DNA of 9,732 nucleotides from Verrucomicrobiia bacterium (GTDB lineage: Bacteria; Verrucomicrobiota; Verrucomicrobiia; Opitutales; Opitutaceae). Made by a program: the position numbers and the translations under genes. This document shows, one piece after another, positions 1 through 8,711 of the stretch. Where the stretch lies: assembly GCA_030424825.1 (NCBI GenBank), contig JAUHWE010000132.1:1-9732 (forward strand), given 5' to 3'. Positions within the stretch are counted from its first letter, which is position 1, and the number at the start of each line of letters is the position of its first letter. The notes below the pieces were generated by a model. That model was not told where the DNA came from, made no database searches, and worked only from the letters and a program-made list of their open reading frames with translations.

Positions 1-611
1 TGCTTAAGCAGCCTAGTTTCTCTGTGTTTTTAGGAGCGAGCCTGCTCATTGGGATTCCGATTCAAATGTACTTCGCGTTTTTCAATATGTTCCTCAATGA
101 CATCGGTGTTGAGAATGTGGCGAGCAAGATGAGTTTGGGCCAGGTGTCGGAAGCGGCTTTCATGGTGTTTGTCCCGCTGTTGATCGGAAGAATTGGTCTG
201 AAGTGGATGATGACTCTCGGACTAGCGTTTTGGTCGGTGAGGTATTTCATGTTCGCAGGAATTAGCGTCAATGCAGAGTTTCTTATTATATTCTCTATCC
301 TGATACACGGAGCCTGTTACGATTTTTTCAACGTGACGGGTTCCATCTATGTCGATCTTAAAGCGGGGGAGCGATACCGTTCTGCCGCTCAAGGATTGTT
401 CATGCTGGTGTTCTTGGGACTAGGAAAATTCTTTGGTTCTAATCTTGCGGGTTTTATTTCAGAGATGCATCCAAGTGGAGCGGAAGGCGAACTTTACGAT
501 TGGAGTGGCATTTTCAATACGACAGGCATCATTACCGCAGCGGTTACCGTTCTATTCGTCTTGAGCTTTCATGACAGGCAAAAATACAATTTGGACAAGG
601 TTAATGGGTAA
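1..611 (+). CDS. MFS transporter, nucleoside:H+ symporter-like group, C-terminal part (partial at left edge)
   Basis: The reading frame is open from base 3 to the TAA at 609-611, so the gene begins outside the window; about 202 residues are visible. They form several hydrophobic segments separated by short charged loops, roughly the second half of a 12-helix carrier. The patterns GQVSEAAFM, RIGLKWMM and HGACYDFFNVTGSIYVD are typical, from memory, of the Nuc_H_symport-like branch of the major facilitator superfamily common in Planctomycetota and Verrucomicrobiota. The tail is short and charged (HDRQKYNLDKVNG), as expected for a cytoplasmic C-terminus. In this phylum such carriers often sit beside sugar-catabolic genes, so the cargo is more likely a sugar or sugar acid than a nucleoside, but the sequence does not show it. 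Only 18 bases separate it from the next gene, which suggests one transcript. A GTG at 24 is in frame but lies inside a helix and is not the start. Confidence 0.85.
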   Translation, partial: LKQPSFSVFLGASLLIGIPIQMYFAFFNMFLNDIGVENVASKMSLGQVSEAAFMVFVPLLIGRIGLKWMMTLGLAFWSVRYFMFAGISVNAEFLIIFSILIHGACYDFFNVTGSIYVDLKAGERYRSAAQGLFMLVFLGLGKFFGSNLAGFISEMHPSGAEGELYDWSGIFNTTGIITAAVTVLFVLSFHDRQKYNLDKVNG

Positions 612-629
612 ACAGCCCAATGAACTAGG

Positions 630-1859
630 ATGAGTCACATAGAACATAAAAACGTGGGCATAATCGGATGTGGGGCTCGTGGACTGCACCACATCGGATT
701 TAACATGGTCGATAGCTCGAAGGAAACAGGGTTTCGAATTACAGCCGTAGCGAATCGGTCCTTCGAAAGTTCGGATTACGCCGCCAGCGAACTGGAAAAG
801 CGCTATGCGGAACTGGGAATCGATCAAGCTATTCAACGTGTCGGATCCTACCAGGATATTACCAACGATCCCAAGATCGACCTTATCATTGTCACTTCGC
901 ATACAGACGCCCACGCGGAGCATGCGGTGGCGGCTTTGGAATCGGGAAAGAAGGTCTACTTGGACAAGCCTATTTCGGTGACTCTTGAAGATGGGCGTGT
1001 CATTGCGGAAGCCGAGAAGCGAACGGGCAATCGTCTCCTGATGGGATTCACGCGACGCTATGAGGATTCGTGGCTGAAAATGAAGGAGCTGCTGGACGCG
1101 GGAGCGGTAGGGTCGCTGCAAATGATTCTCTTGCGATCGATTATCCCCTACAGTCGGTACTTGCAAGGCTGGCACCGGAAAAGGGAGTGGTCAGGGGGAC
1201 CGCTGAACGACAAGTGCAGCCACCACTTTGATGTTTTCCGCTGGATGGCTAATTCGGATTGTTCGTCCATGAGCGCCTTCGGCGGCCGGTCGAGCGTTTT
1301 CAAGCCGGACCCAACCGCTCCTGCCCGATGTTCGGAATGCGATCGCGAGTGCGCTTACCGTCGCACGGAGCTCCTCGAGGAATCGAAGGAAACCGTTAGT
1401 AGCTCCTTTGCCAGTACGCGGAATCCGAATGATGAGCGGGCATTGAACGATGCCTGTGTTTTCAGTCCTGAAAACGACGTAGAGGACTTCGGCAGCGTAA
1501 ATATGCAGTTGGGCCAAGGAGTGGTCGGCAATCTTTTCTTCACGATATTCGGTCCCTTGGCTCCCGATGGGGAGACCCTCGAACTGGTGGGCGATTCGGG
1601 CAGGCTTGTTTTGTCGCGGTCCGATGGGATGATTCGAAGCTATACGAATTATGGACGGGAAACGGATACCTTCTTCGCGGGAGGGGATCATTTCGAAACC
1701 TCGCACTACGGATCAGATGTAAATCTGGTGCAGCACATGCGGGAGTTTTGCGACGGTGTCGATCCGGTTTGTGACGCCAGCGATGGATTGAAGTCCTTGG
1801 AAATGGTCTGTGGAGCAAGAGACTCGTTTGATACAGCAGGGGACAGAAGAGTGCTTTGA
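630..1859 (+). CDS. Gfo/Idh/MocA family NAD(P)-dependent oxidoreductase with a four-cysteine insertion
   Basis: A 409-residue cytoplasmic enzyme of the usual family length. The N-terminal Rossmann fold begins with [14 protein letters not shown] (GxGxxG glycines 13, 15, 18). The family EKP motif appears as DKP at 112-114, with Lys113 the expected catalytic lysine. The substrate domain has [18 protein letters not shown] at 189-206, with Lys195, His198/His199 and Asp201 in the place of the usual K..H..D set. Residues 234-276 hold a C-x2-C-x3-C cluster (Cys234, Cys237, Cys241) followed by Cys276, an insertion seen in some sugar-catabolic members and possibly metal-binding. These enzymes oxidise or reduce sugars or inositols, or use bound NAD in lyase or glycosidase chemistry; the substrate is not evident. 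The ATG at 630 is the first possible start after an in-frame TGA at 621-623; no good ribosome binding site is visible. It sits between a transporter and a sulfatase, which suggests it handles an imported sugar product. Confidence 0.9.
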   Translation: MSHIEHKNVGIIGCGARGLHHIGFNMVDSSKETGFRITAVANRSFESSDYAASELEKRYAELGIDQAIQRVGSYQDITNDPKIDLIIVTSHTDAHAEHAVAALESGKKVYLDKPISVTLEDGRVIAEAEKRTGNRLLMGFTRRYEDSWLKMKELLDAGAVGSLQMILLRSIIPYSRYLQGWHRKREWSGGPLNDKCSHHFDVFRWMANSDCSSMSAFGGRSSVFKPDPTAPARCSECDRECAYRRTELLEESKETVSSSFASTRNPNDERALNDACVFSPENDVEDFGSVNMQLGQGVVGNLFFTIFGPLAPDGETLELVGDSGRLVLSRSDGMIRSYTNYGRETDTFFAGGDHFETSHYGSDVNLVQHMREFCDGVDPVCDASDGLKSLEMVCGARDSFDTAGDRRVL

Positions 1860-1998
1860 CGGGTCGCGAATGCCTTTCCAGGAGTGGGCGTTGAAGAGGG
1901 CGCCCTTTTCGATCTCTGACCTATTTGCGCAACCACAAATTGTTCCTTATTGGATTGATCGAAGCGGTTCTTTGGGGCAGCTTTTTGGTTTTCAAATT

Positions 1999-3618
1999 AT
2001 GCGGAATACATCCAGAACAGCACCATTTCTGTTTGGCCTTATTTTCTCGGTACTGGCGATCCTCAATATCGTTGCATCGGGGCGTCCCAATGTCGTTTTC
2101 GTTTTTTCTGACGATCACGCAACTCAAGCCATTAGTGCATACGGGGGAATGCTCGCTGAAGTTGCTCCCACGCCTCACCTGGATAAGTTGGCAGCCCAAG
2201 GCATGCGATTCGATCGCTGCTTAGTTACGAATTCGATTTGCGGGCCGAGTCGTGCCACCATTCTGACGGGCAAGTACAGTCACTTGAACGGATTCATGAC
2301 CAATGAAACGTCGGAGTTCGATGGTTCCCAGCAGACGTTCCCGAAGATATTGCGTGGCAATGGCTACCAAACCGCAATCATCGGCAAGTGGCATCTGGGC
2401 AGCGAGCCAACGGGATTCGATCATTGGGAAGTGCTGCCTAGCCAAGGGAGCTACTACAATCCGGATTTTAAAACAGAGAGCGGCACGCATCGGGAAATCG
2501 GATACGTAACCGATATAATCACCCAGAAAGCGAAAGTCTGGCTACGCGAGCAAAGAGATGAACGCAAGCCCTTCATTCTCATGGTCCAGCATAAGTCACC
2601 GCACCGGAATTGGGCTCCCGACTTGAAGTATCTAGACGCGTTTGACGGGATAGACCTGCCGGAGCCGGTTACACTTTTCGACGACTATGAAGGGAGGGGG
2701 ACGGCCGCGCGAGAGCAGGACATGACCATCGACAAGACAATGGATATGGGCAACGACCTGAAAGTCGATGCGATGGACCGGACCCAGCGATTCACAAAAG
2801 GAACCCTCAATCGCATGACACCGGAGCAGCGAACCGCTTGGCTGGCCGCCTACGACGGGAAGAACCAAGCTTTTATAGAAGCCAATTTGTCCGGCAAGGA
2901 ACTCCTGCGTTGGAAGTATCAGAGATACCTCAAAGATTACCTCCGGTGCATCAAGTCTGTTGACGACAGCGTGGGTGAGCTTCAAGCGCAGTTGAAGCAG
3001 CTTGGCTTGGATGAGAATACCGTTTTCATCTATTCATCGGACCAGGGATTCTATTTGGGCGAGCATGGCTGGTTCGACAAACGGTTCATGTACGACGAAT
3101 CCTATCGAACGCCGCTTATTGCGAAGTGGCCGGGAGTAATCAAGCCAGGCGGGGTCAACACAGACCTGGTATCCAATCTGGATTTCGCGGAAACCTTTCT
3201 CGATATTGCTGGAGTCAAAATACCCAGCGACATGCAGGGAGCCAGCCTTGTGAATATCATGAAGGGCAAGCGACCGAGGAATTGGCGCAAGACTCACTAC
3301 TACCACTATTACGAGTACCCAGGGTGGCACATGGTGCAGCGGCACGAGGGGGTTTACGATGGGCGGTACAAACTGATGAATTTTTATGACCTTGAAGAAT
3401 GGGAGCTGTACGATTTGACAACGGATCCAAACGAAATGAAGAACCAGTACCAGAATCCCGAATACGCGAAAATTGTGGCCCGGCTTCACAAGGAATTGGA
3501 CCGCTCTCGAAATCGCTATGATGTACCTGCCATTGAAAGGCAAAGTCTCGAGAATCTGGACATGCGCTATCACTCATCTGAAATATTGAAGCGCCTAACT
3601 GAAGGAGGTAGCCTATGA
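1999..3618 (+). CDS. Exported S1-family sulfatase (formylglycine type, CGPSR), possibly GlcNAc-6-sulfatase-like
   Basis: A 539-residue arylsulfatase-fold hydrolase of normal length that cleaves sulfate esters from a sugar or glycan. The ATG at 1999 is chosen because it begins a signal peptide ([10 protein letters not shown], then a hydrophobic stretch to about residue 28) directly before the first core strand, [12 protein letters not shown]. The frame is open back to 1810, but that extension overlaps the upstream gene and would bury the signal. The sulfatase signature [11 protein letters not shown] starts at Cys81, the residue matured to formylglycine. Expected metal and active-site residues are Asp38, Asp39, Lys130 and His132 (GKWHLG), His198, Asp348 (SDQG) and Lys361. 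The C-terminal subdomain ends with [15 protein letters not shown]. Overall layout resembles the subfamily that includes heparan GlcNAc-6-O-sulfatases, but this is recall, not alignment. No maturase is in the window. The start lacks a clear Shine-Dalgarno site and follows a 139-base gap. Confidence 0.93.
   Translation: MRNTSRTAPFLFGLIFSVLAILNIVASGRPNVVFVFSDDHATQAISAYGGMLAEVAPTPHLDKLAAQGMRFDRCLVTNSICGPSRATILTGKYSHLNGFMTNETSEFDGSQQTFPKILRGNGYQTAIIGKWHLGSEPTGFDHWEVLPSQGSYYNPDFKTESGTHREIGYVTDIITQKAKVWLREQRDERKPFILMVQHKSPHRNWAPDLKYLDAFDGIDLPEPVTLFDDYEGRGTAAREQDMTIDKTMDMGNDLKVDAMDRTQRFTKGTLNRMTPEQRTAWLAAYDGKNQAFIEANLSGKELLRWKYQRYLKDYLRCIKSVDDSVGELQAQLKQLGLDENTVFIYSSDQGFYLGEHGWFDKRFMYDESYRTPLIAKWPGVIKPGGVNTDLVSNLDFAETFLDIAGVKIPSDMQGASLVNIMKGKRPRNWRKTHYYHYYEYPGWHMVQRHEGVYDGRYKLMNFYDLEEWELYDLTTDPNEMKNQYQNPEYAKIVARLHKELDRSRNRYDVPAIERQSLENLDMRYHSSEILKRLTEGGSL
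3602..3618 (+). promoter_or_regulatory. Strong Shine-Dalgarno and ATGA stop/start overlap
   Basis: AAGGAGGT lies at 3602-3609, inside the last codons of the sulfatase, five bases before the ATG at 3615. That ATG overlaps the sulfatase TGA (3616-3618) as ATGA. This is the only textbook ribosome binding site seen before a gene in this window, and together with the overlap it indicates translational coupling and fixes the start of the downstream protein. Confidence 0.9.
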
Positions 3619-4799
3619 GAAACCGTATCACACTTTTATCCGTTTGCGTTGTTATCCTTTGCGCTTCGAACGTCGTCCCAGCCGTAGAGCCGGAATTCAG
3701 AGCCCAAACGATCGATTCCGATATTCAAATTGGCTATGGTCTGGCAATTGGTGATGTCAATGGAGATGGTCTGGACGATATTCTGCTGGCTGATAAGCGG
3801 GATTTTTTCTGGTACGAAAACCCGACTTGGGAACGCCATCTGTTCTGGACGCTCTCGACACAAGAAAATCAGGAGACCATGAAAGACAACGTCTGCATTG
3901 CGGCTCGTGACATCGATGGAGACGGGAAGGTGGAAGTTGCGATCGGCAATAACTGGAATCCCGGAGAGACCGTGAGCGAAGAAGAGTCGGGGGGTGTTTG
4001 GTTTGTCGGTTCGCTGGGGCGGATCGCGCCGGTAAAGTTGCCGCATGAACCGACCACACATCGAATGGGTTGGGCTCGTGGCGAAACGGGTTACTCGCTC
4101 GTCGTGGTACCGCTACATGGGCGAGGGAATAAAGGGGGAGCGGGTGAGAATGGCTCGCGAATTCTTGCTTATGAGGCGGGAGATGATCCCTATCGCTCCT
4201 CGTGGAAACAGGTCTTGATAGAGGACCGATTTCATAAAACGCACAATTTCGACCTAATTTCCGAAAGCGAGAGCACGCCGGAATCCCTTCTCCTCGGGGG
4301 AGGCGAGGGGTTTGCGGTGGCGGGGCAAAATGGCCGAAATTGGAAATCCGAAAAGATCGCCGGAATAGAGTATGGGCCAGGTGAATTACGGGTTATCGAA
4401 TATGACGCGTCACACTCGGTTCAACAGTTCACTTCAATCGAGCCTATGCATGGTAATAATGTGGTGCATTACCGCCGGGAGGGAAACGCTTGGAATCGCT
4501 CGGTACTCGATGATAGCTTGAATCAGGGTCACGCTCTGGCAGTTGCAGATTTTCTGGGCACGGGGCTTTTTCAGATCGTGGCGGGATGGCGAAATCCGGA
4601 CAAGTCCGGAAAAGTTGGCATTCGACTGTACCAACCGGGTCCGGACAGCAGTTGGAGCACTTATACGGTCGACGACAATGCGATGGCGTGTGAAGATTTG
4701 AAGGCGGTTGATTTGAACGCCGACGGGAAAATCGATGTGGTTGCCTCGGGACGGCGGTCGAAAAACGTGGTCATCTACTGGAACCAGTCCGGTCGTTAG
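3615..4799 (+). CDS. Exported FG-GAP/VCBS-type beta-propeller protein, function unknown
   Basis: A 394-residue protein with a signal peptide ([10 protein letters not shown], hydrophobic core, likely cleavage after VPA at residue 23). Calcium-binding repeat loops of the DxNxDGxxD type are visible: DVNGDGLDD at 47-55, DIDGDGKVE at 99-107 and DLNADGKID at 366-374, with a degenerate copy [10 protein letters not shown] at 311-320. The spacing fits a single FG-GAP beta-propeller with weaker blades in between (GGGEGFAV, about 228-235). No catalytic domain is attached and I do not recognise an enzyme family. Several polysaccharide lyases are also propellers, so a carbohydrate-active or glycan-binding role is possible but not shown. 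Its ATG overlaps the sulfatase stop and it has the best ribosome binding site in the window, so it is probably made in step with the sulfatase and exported to the same compartment. It is the last gene of the left-hand cluster. Confidence 0.85.
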   Translation: MRNRITLLSVCVVILCASNVVPAVEPEFRAQTIDSDIQIGYGLAIGDVNGDGLDDILLADKRDFFWYENPTWERHLFWTLSTQENQETMKDNVCIAARDIDGDGKVEVAIGNNWNPGETVSEEESGGVWFVGSLGRIAPVKLPHEPTTHRMGWARGETGYSLVVVPLHGRGNKGGAGENGSRILAYEAGDDPYRSSWKQVLIEDRFHKTHNFDLISESESTPESLLLGGGEGFAVAGQNGRNWKSEKIAGIEYGPGELRVIEYDASHSVQQFTSIEPMHGNNVVHYRREGNAWNRSVLDDSLNQGHALAVADFLGTGLFQIVAGWRNPDKSGKVGIRLYQPGPDSSWSTYTVDDNAMACEDLKAVDLNADGKIDVVASGRRSKNVVIYWNQSGR

Positions 4800-4906
4800 A
4801 ATCGTCGCGAAATGGCTACGGTTTTGTCTATCCCGTATTCACTTGTTTATGATTATTAAAGAGGGATCTTTTGACGCTCTATCAAGGAATTATAGATGGG
4901 GCAACC

Positions 4907-4936
4907 TTGACACGGAGGGAAAAGAGGACATACGAT
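4907..4936 (+). promoter_or_regulatory. Candidate sigma70-type promoter upstream of hppA
   Basis: A perfect TTGACA at 4907-4912 is followed after 18 bases by TACGAT at 4931-4936, which matches the -10 consensus at four of six positions. A better -10-like TACAAT lies at 4937-4942, but its 24-base spacing is too long. Transcription from here would give an hppA leader of nearly 200 bases. This is pattern matching only. Confidence 0.35.
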
Positions 4937-5070
4937 TACAATAGAATGGATCGGTCACCCCGCCCTCTAGATCTATGCCAAGCCCCAGATTGATTTCGGC
5001 CGACAGCAGTTTTAGGAACCGTATGTTGCAGAAGCTAGAGTATTTCGATTTCCCCCCCGATTCTCTCAAC

Positions 5071-5110
5071 AATATCGATAATATGCGAGACGCTCGCGTG
5101 TTCTGATATT
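5071..5110 (+). promoter_or_regulatory. Imperfect 40-base hairpin in the hppA leader
   Basis: AATATC at 5071-5076 pairs fully with GATATT at 5105-5110. After a small internal loop, 5080-5089 pairs with 5093-5102, ending in GCGAG / CTCGC around a three-base ACG loop. Two G-T pairs (5082 with 5100, 5084 with 5098) are acceptable in RNA. It ends 29 bases before the hppA ATG. No T-run follows, so it is not an ordinary terminator; it could be an mRNA leader structure or a protein-binding palindrome. Confidence 0.5.
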
Positions 5111-5139
5111 AAATTCGTTTATTCTCTAAATATTACCTT

Positions 5140-7206
5140 ATGAATAATACCCACATGTATGTCCCGATAGCTGCCGCTCTGCTCGCATTGGTTTTTGCCC
5201 TTGTGAAATACCTTTCGATTATGAAGCAGGATGAAGGGAGCGGCGACATGAAGGACATTGCTAAGATGATCCAGGACGGGGCTTTTGCTTTTCTGAAAGC
5301 CGAATACACTTGGCTGGCGGTATTCGTAGCCGTGGTATTTGTCGCCATTGCGGCATCACCTGCCGAATTAGGCTTAGGCATCAAGACGGCTATCGCGTTT
5401 CTGTGTGGAGCCATGGCCTCAGGTCTCGCAGGATTTTTCGGAATGCATACGGCGACTCGCGCTGCGGTACGTACGACTCAGGCAGCAACCAAAAGCGTGC
5501 AAGGTGCACTGTCGGTAGCCTTCAACTCAGGCTTGGTCATGGGGTTTTGCGTCGTCGGTCTTGGTCTGGTCGGGATTTCCATACTGATTCTCATCTACGT
5601 AGGTGAGGGAGAGATAAACGAACAAATTCTAGAGCAAGTCTTGGGATTCAGTTTCGGAGCATCTTCGATCGCCCTGTTCGCTCGTGTCGGTGGAGGCATC
5701 TTCACAAAAGCGGCGGATGTGGGTTCTGATTTGGTGGGAAAGGTTGAAGCGGGCATCCCTGAAGACGATCCGAGAAACCCAGGTACTATTGCGGACAATG
5801 TGGGGGATAACGTCGGTGACGTCGCTGGTATGGGGGCTGATTTGTTCGAGTCTTACGTTGGCTCAATCATTGCCGCCATGACTCTGGGTGCCGCCTTGTT
5901 CATCGGACAGGCCAATGCTTCCAGCGTCGTGCTGCTACCGTTAGCGGTGGCGGCTTGCGGGATCGTTGCTTCCGCAATCGGCAGTTTCTTTGTATCCGCC
6001 AAGGACACACACTCTCTCCATTCCGCTTTGTTTCGCGGTTTGTTTATCGCATCGGTTCTTGTCATCATTGGAACCTACGCCCTGGTTAATTGGGTCTTTG
6101 ATTTCGAGGGACTGGTTCTCGGGACAAAAGCGGTGTCCGGTATGAGTGTTTTCTGGTCGGTCATCTCGGGACTGGTTGCCGGGGTCGCTATCGGAAAGGT
6201 TACCGAATACTACACGGCGAAAGAGGCCAAACCCGCTCAGTTTATAGCGGCACAGTCGCAAACTGGATCTGCGACCAACATCATCCACGGTCTTGCTACG
6301 GGGATGGAGTCCGTGGCATTGCCTGTCGTGCTCATCTGCCTCGCCATCTACTTTGCCTTTGATCAGGCAGGTGTCTACGGAGTGGCAATTTCAGCGGTAG
6401 GCATGCTGTCGACACTGGGAATCTCGCTCGGAGTGGACGCGTACGGACCCGTGGCAGACAACGCAGGTGGCATGGCTGAAATGGCCGGTCTTCCCGAAGA
6501 GGTCAGAGAGCGAACCGATGCGTTGGATGCGGTAGGCAATACCACCGCGGCGGTTGGCAAAGGGTTTGCGATTGGGTCTGCAGCCCTCACTGCCTTGGCC
6601 CTCTTTAATGCCTATTGCGAGAAGGCGATAGCGGGTGGGGGAAAGCTGACGCTAGACATTAACAATGCCAAAGTAATGATTGGCTTACTTCTCGGTGGAC
6701 TGCTTCCCTTTCTTTTTAGCGCCATGACAATGCGGGCCGTCGGCAAGGCGGCAAATCGAATGGTGGAGGAAATTCGTCGGCAGTTTCGCGAAATACCCGG
6801 AATTCTAGAAGGGACGAGTAAGCCGGATCCTGCCCGCTGCGTCCAGATTTCTACTACGGGGTCACTGAAGCAAATGATTGCGCCGGGGATGATTGCAATC
6901 GCAGCACCCGTAATTGTCGGAAAATTGTTTGGCGCTCAGATGCTGGGCGGGCTTTTGGCAGGGGCCTTGGTCTCAGGAGTGATGCTAGCCATTTTCATGG
7001 CTAATGCCGGCGGTGTCTGGGACAATGCCAAAAAATACATCGAAGAAGGTCATGAAGGAGGCAAGGGCTCGGAAGCTCACAAAGCCTCGGTCGTGGGAGA
7101 TACCGTTGGAGATCCTTTTAAGGATACTGCAGGCCCCTCAATCAATATTCTGATAAAACTGATGACCGTTGTTTCCCTCGTATTCCTGCCTTGGTTCACC
7201 GGTTAG
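5140..7206 (+). CDS. hppA: Membrane-bound ion-pumping pyrophosphatase, K+-dependent, probably Na+-translocating
   Basis: A 688-residue polytopic membrane enzyme of normal length that couples hydrolysis of pyrophosphate to outward ion pumping. The substrate site is canonical: [13 protein letters not shown] at 193-205, EDDPRNP at 208-214, [13 protein letters not shown] at 218-230, and the C-terminal [16 protein letters not shown] at 652-667. In [10 protein letters not shown], Ala470 and Gly473 replace the Lys and Thr of K+-independent enzymes, so K+ dependence is predicted. Glu237 in DLFESY is at the position typical of Na+-pumping and Na+,H+-pumping members rather than plant-type H+ pumps; this comes from remembered family work, so ion choice is less certain than the family. 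The ATG at 5140 has no Shine-Dalgarno site; an in-frame ATG at 5155 is an alternative. The enzyme is a housekeeping energy-saving pump and has no obvious link to the sulfatase genes on either side. Confidence 0.97.
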   Translation: MNNTHMYVPIAAALLALVFALVKYLSIMKQDEGSGDMKDIAKMIQDGAFAFLKAEYTWLAVFVAVVFVAIAASPAELGLGIKTAIAFLCGAMASGLAGFFGMHTATRAAVRTTQAATKSVQGALSVAFNSGLVMGFCVVGLGLVGISILILIYVGEGEINEQILEQVLGFSFGASSIALFARVGGGIFTKAADVGSDLVGKVEAGIPEDDPRNPGTIADNVGDNVGDVAGMGADLFESYVGSIIAAMTLGAALFIGQANASSVVLLPLAVAACGIVASAIGSFFVSAKDTHSLHSALFRGLFIASVLVIIGTYALVNWVFDFEGLVLGTKAVSGMSVFWSVISGLVAGVAIGKVTEYYTAKEAKPAQFIAAQSQTGSATNIIHGLATGMESVALPVVLICLAIYFAFDQAGVYGVAISAVGMLSTLGISLGVDAYGPVADNAGGMAEMAGLPEEVRERTDALDAVGNTTAAVGKGFAIGSAALTALALFNAYCEKAIAGGGKLTLDINNAKVMIGLLLGGLLPFLFSAMTMRAVGKAANRMVEEIRRQFREIPGILEGTSKPDPARCVQISTTGSLKQMIAPGMIAIAAPVIVGKLFGAQMLGGLLAGALVSGVMLAIFMANAGGVWDNAKKYIEEGHEGGKGSEAHKASVVGDTVGDPFKDTAGPSINILIKLMTVVSLVFLPWFTG

Positions 7207-7221
7207 GTGGGACTTTCGAGT

Positions 7222-7296
7222 GTAGGGCCAACGCTCGCGCTGTACCGCGTAGACAAACCGATTTGCAATGCGACGCAGCGCAAGCGCTGGCCCTGC
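7222..7296. repeat. Long imperfect inverted repeat between convergent genes
   Basis: The arm 7222-7243 pairs with 7275-7296. AGGGCCA at 7224-7230 meets TGGCCCT at 7288-7294, then a mismatch, four pairs, another mismatch, and six pairs (GCGCTG with CAGCGC), about 20 pairs with few defects and a 31-base loop. It lies 15 bases after the hppA stop and 53 bases past the stop of the convergent sulfatase. There is no U-run, so it is either a terminator-like structure serving both genes or a dispersed palindromic repeat of the REP kind. Only this copy is in the window. Confidence 0.7.
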
Positions 7297-7349
7297 CTAT
7301 TGGCCCGTAGATAGTGAGCCGTTTCGTTTTGTATCGTTAACCTGATACT

Positions 7350-8711
7350 TTATTGCAAGACCTCGTGGGGAAGCACGCTTCTTTGCGACTGGGGCATGGT
7401 CACATCATGCTCTGTGATCGAAGGACGCGATTCTCCTGCTTTCTCCATCGCTTTTAGGATTTTTTCCTTCAAGTGAGTGGCGACCTCGCGATGGGAGCCA
7501 AAGCCAATGAGGTTTTGCAATTCATAAGGGTCCGAATGCAAGTCGTACAAGTAGTTTTCGATGTAGTGATCGGCAGAGGATTCGGTTTCGCCGTCATTCT
7601 GATCGGATACAATTCCGTATTTCCATCGACCTGTGCGAAGGGCTCGACCTACTTGGCTTTCACTAATCTGGATGAACGCCTCTTGTTCCCAATCCGTTGT
7701 ATCACCTTTAAGAATTGGCATGAGTGACCGTCCCGGCATTGTTTCAGGTGGTTTGATTCCACAGGAATCCAATAGAGTGGGGACTAGGTCAACAAGGCTC
7801 ATCACCTCTTTCCGTCTTCCACCTCCGTTGAACCCCGGTCCCGAAAATGCCGTCGGTACTCGTACAGAAGCCTCATGGCCCGATCGTTTGTATTCGGAAT
7901 TCCGTGTCTTGAAATGGCAGCCGTGATCGGCGGTATAGAGAATGATCGTCTCGTCGTCGATATTGAGGCTCTTGAGCGCGTCCATGATGCGGCCCAAGGC
8001 TTCGTCGAGTCGTTTGATCATGCCTAGATAGCCGCCAAGATGCTGTCCCGAACTTCCTCCAAGCTGCTGAAGGTCGGGCGGCATCCACTTCCCAGTGTAG
8101 CGTTCCCTGTATCCATCCGGAGGCGGGTAGTCGTCGACGTGGTTCTGGTGGTGGGGCTCTAGATACGAAGTGAAAAGAAAAAAGGGCTTCTCTTCTTTAT
8201 GGGCATTGTCGACGTATCGGATAACCGCATCAGTCATCGCATCGACTCGATATCCGGGCAGATGCACTTTTTCGTTGTCGTTATTCCAAAGATTGCAGTC
8301 GTAGGCGTCGGAGCAAAACTCCAGCAGGTTGGCGGCCAACCAGTAGTCGTATCCTCCTCGTTCTTCGACGGGAACGTAGTCGTCGCGAGTTCCTAAGTGC
8401 CATTTGCCGATATACCCTGTATTGTATCCAGCTTTCTGGTAGAGTTGAGCGATTGTGGTAAGATCTTTATTGAGAGGAATGCCGTTGCGCCAAGAACCGG
8501 TCTGAGTCGCGTAAAGGCCCGTTTGAAGGCAAGATCGAGCCGGGCCACAGACCGGTTGGCAGGTAATCGAAGCATCGATGTGGGTACCTGAGTTGGCGAG
8601 TCGATCAAAGTTTGGCGTAAGATCCAATGGGTTGCCATGCGAGCCGCAAGTGTCCCAACGTTGTTGGTCCGTGAAAAAAACGATGACGTTTGGCTGTTTC
8701 TTGGTGCTCAT
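7350..8711 (-). CDS. S1-family sulfatase without signal peptide (CGPAR variant)
   Basis: A 453-residue sulfatase, complete. The protein starts MSTKKQPNVIVFFTDQQRWD, so the first core strand begins at about residue 7 with no signal peptide or lipobox; it is predicted to be cytoplasmic. The signature CGPARSCLQTG starts at Cys55, with Ala in place of the usual Ser (CxPAR rather than CxPSR), a variant accepted by formylglycine maturation in known families. Other expected residues are Asp15, Lys103 and His105 (GKWHLG), Asp262 and His263 (ADHG), and Lys275/His279. The C-terminal YLYDLHSDPYELQNL is the usual family ending. The substrate is unknown; the location implies a small imported sulfated sugar or metabolite. 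The start at 8711 has no Shine-Dalgarno site. The gene is divergent from the SDR gene and convergent with hppA. Confidence 0.93.
   Translation of the reverse strand: MSTKKQPNVIVFFTDQQRWDTCGSHGNPLDLTPNFDRLANSGTHIDASITCQPVCGPARSCLQTGLYATQTGSWRNGIPLNKDLTTIAQLYQKAGYNTGYIGKWHLGTRDDYVPVEERGGYDYWLAANLLEFCSDAYDCNLWNNDNEKVHLPGYRVDAMTDAVIRYVDNAHKEEKPFFLFTSYLEPHHQNHVDDYPPPDGYRERYTGKWMPPDLQQLGGSSGQHLGGYLGMIKRLDEALGRIMDALKSLNIDDETIILYTADHGCHFKTRNSEYKRSGHEASVRVPTAFSGPGFNGGGRRKEVMSLVDLVPTLLDSCGIKPPETMPGRSLMPILKGDTTDWEQEAFIQISESQVGRALRTGRWKYGIVSDQNDGETESSADHYIENYLYDLHSDPYELQNLIGFGSHREVATHLKEKILKAMEKAGESRPSITEHDVTMPQSQRSVLPHEVLQ

Larger units (their letters stand above)
4800..5139 (+). other. 340-base non-coding region: end of the sulfatase operon and leader of hppA
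   Basis: I see no convincing gene here. There is no strong terminator hairpin after the TAG at 4797-4799. The region holds a candidate promoter near the middle (4907-4936), a run of seven C at 5052-5058, and a 40-base imperfect hairpin (5071-5110) followed by an AT-rich stretch leading into the hppA start. A 60-codon - strand frame crosses it but shows no homology I recognise. Confidence 0.6.

Noticed and set aside
1893..1910. A hairpin-like palindrome centred on GGGCGCCC with a following T-run, possible terminator after the oxidoreductase gene
   Set aside because: The centre has no loop, so only about six pairs can form, and the T residues are part of the stem; too weak to call.
1810..1998. 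An N-terminal extension of the sulfatase starting at the ATG at 1810
   Set aside because: It overlaps the end of the upstream oxidoreductase in another frame and would put 63 non-family residues in front of an evident signal peptide.
4735..4944. A 69-codon + strand frame running past the FG-GAP gene
   Set aside because: It starts inside that gene in another frame and the part beyond it has no protein-like pattern.
5052..5058. Run of seven C residues as a possible phase-variable tract
   Set aside because: It is short, sits about 80 bases upstream of the start and outside the promoter spacer, so slippage would have no clear effect.
4890..5072. A 60-codon - strand frame in the hppA leader region
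   Set aside because: No ribosome binding site, no recognisable family, and it overlaps the candidate promoter; more likely chance.
7331..7348. GTATC / GATAC hairpin just beyond the end of the - strand sulfatase
   Set aside because: Only a five-base AT-rich stem; such repeats occur by chance and it adds nothing to the larger palindrome next to it.
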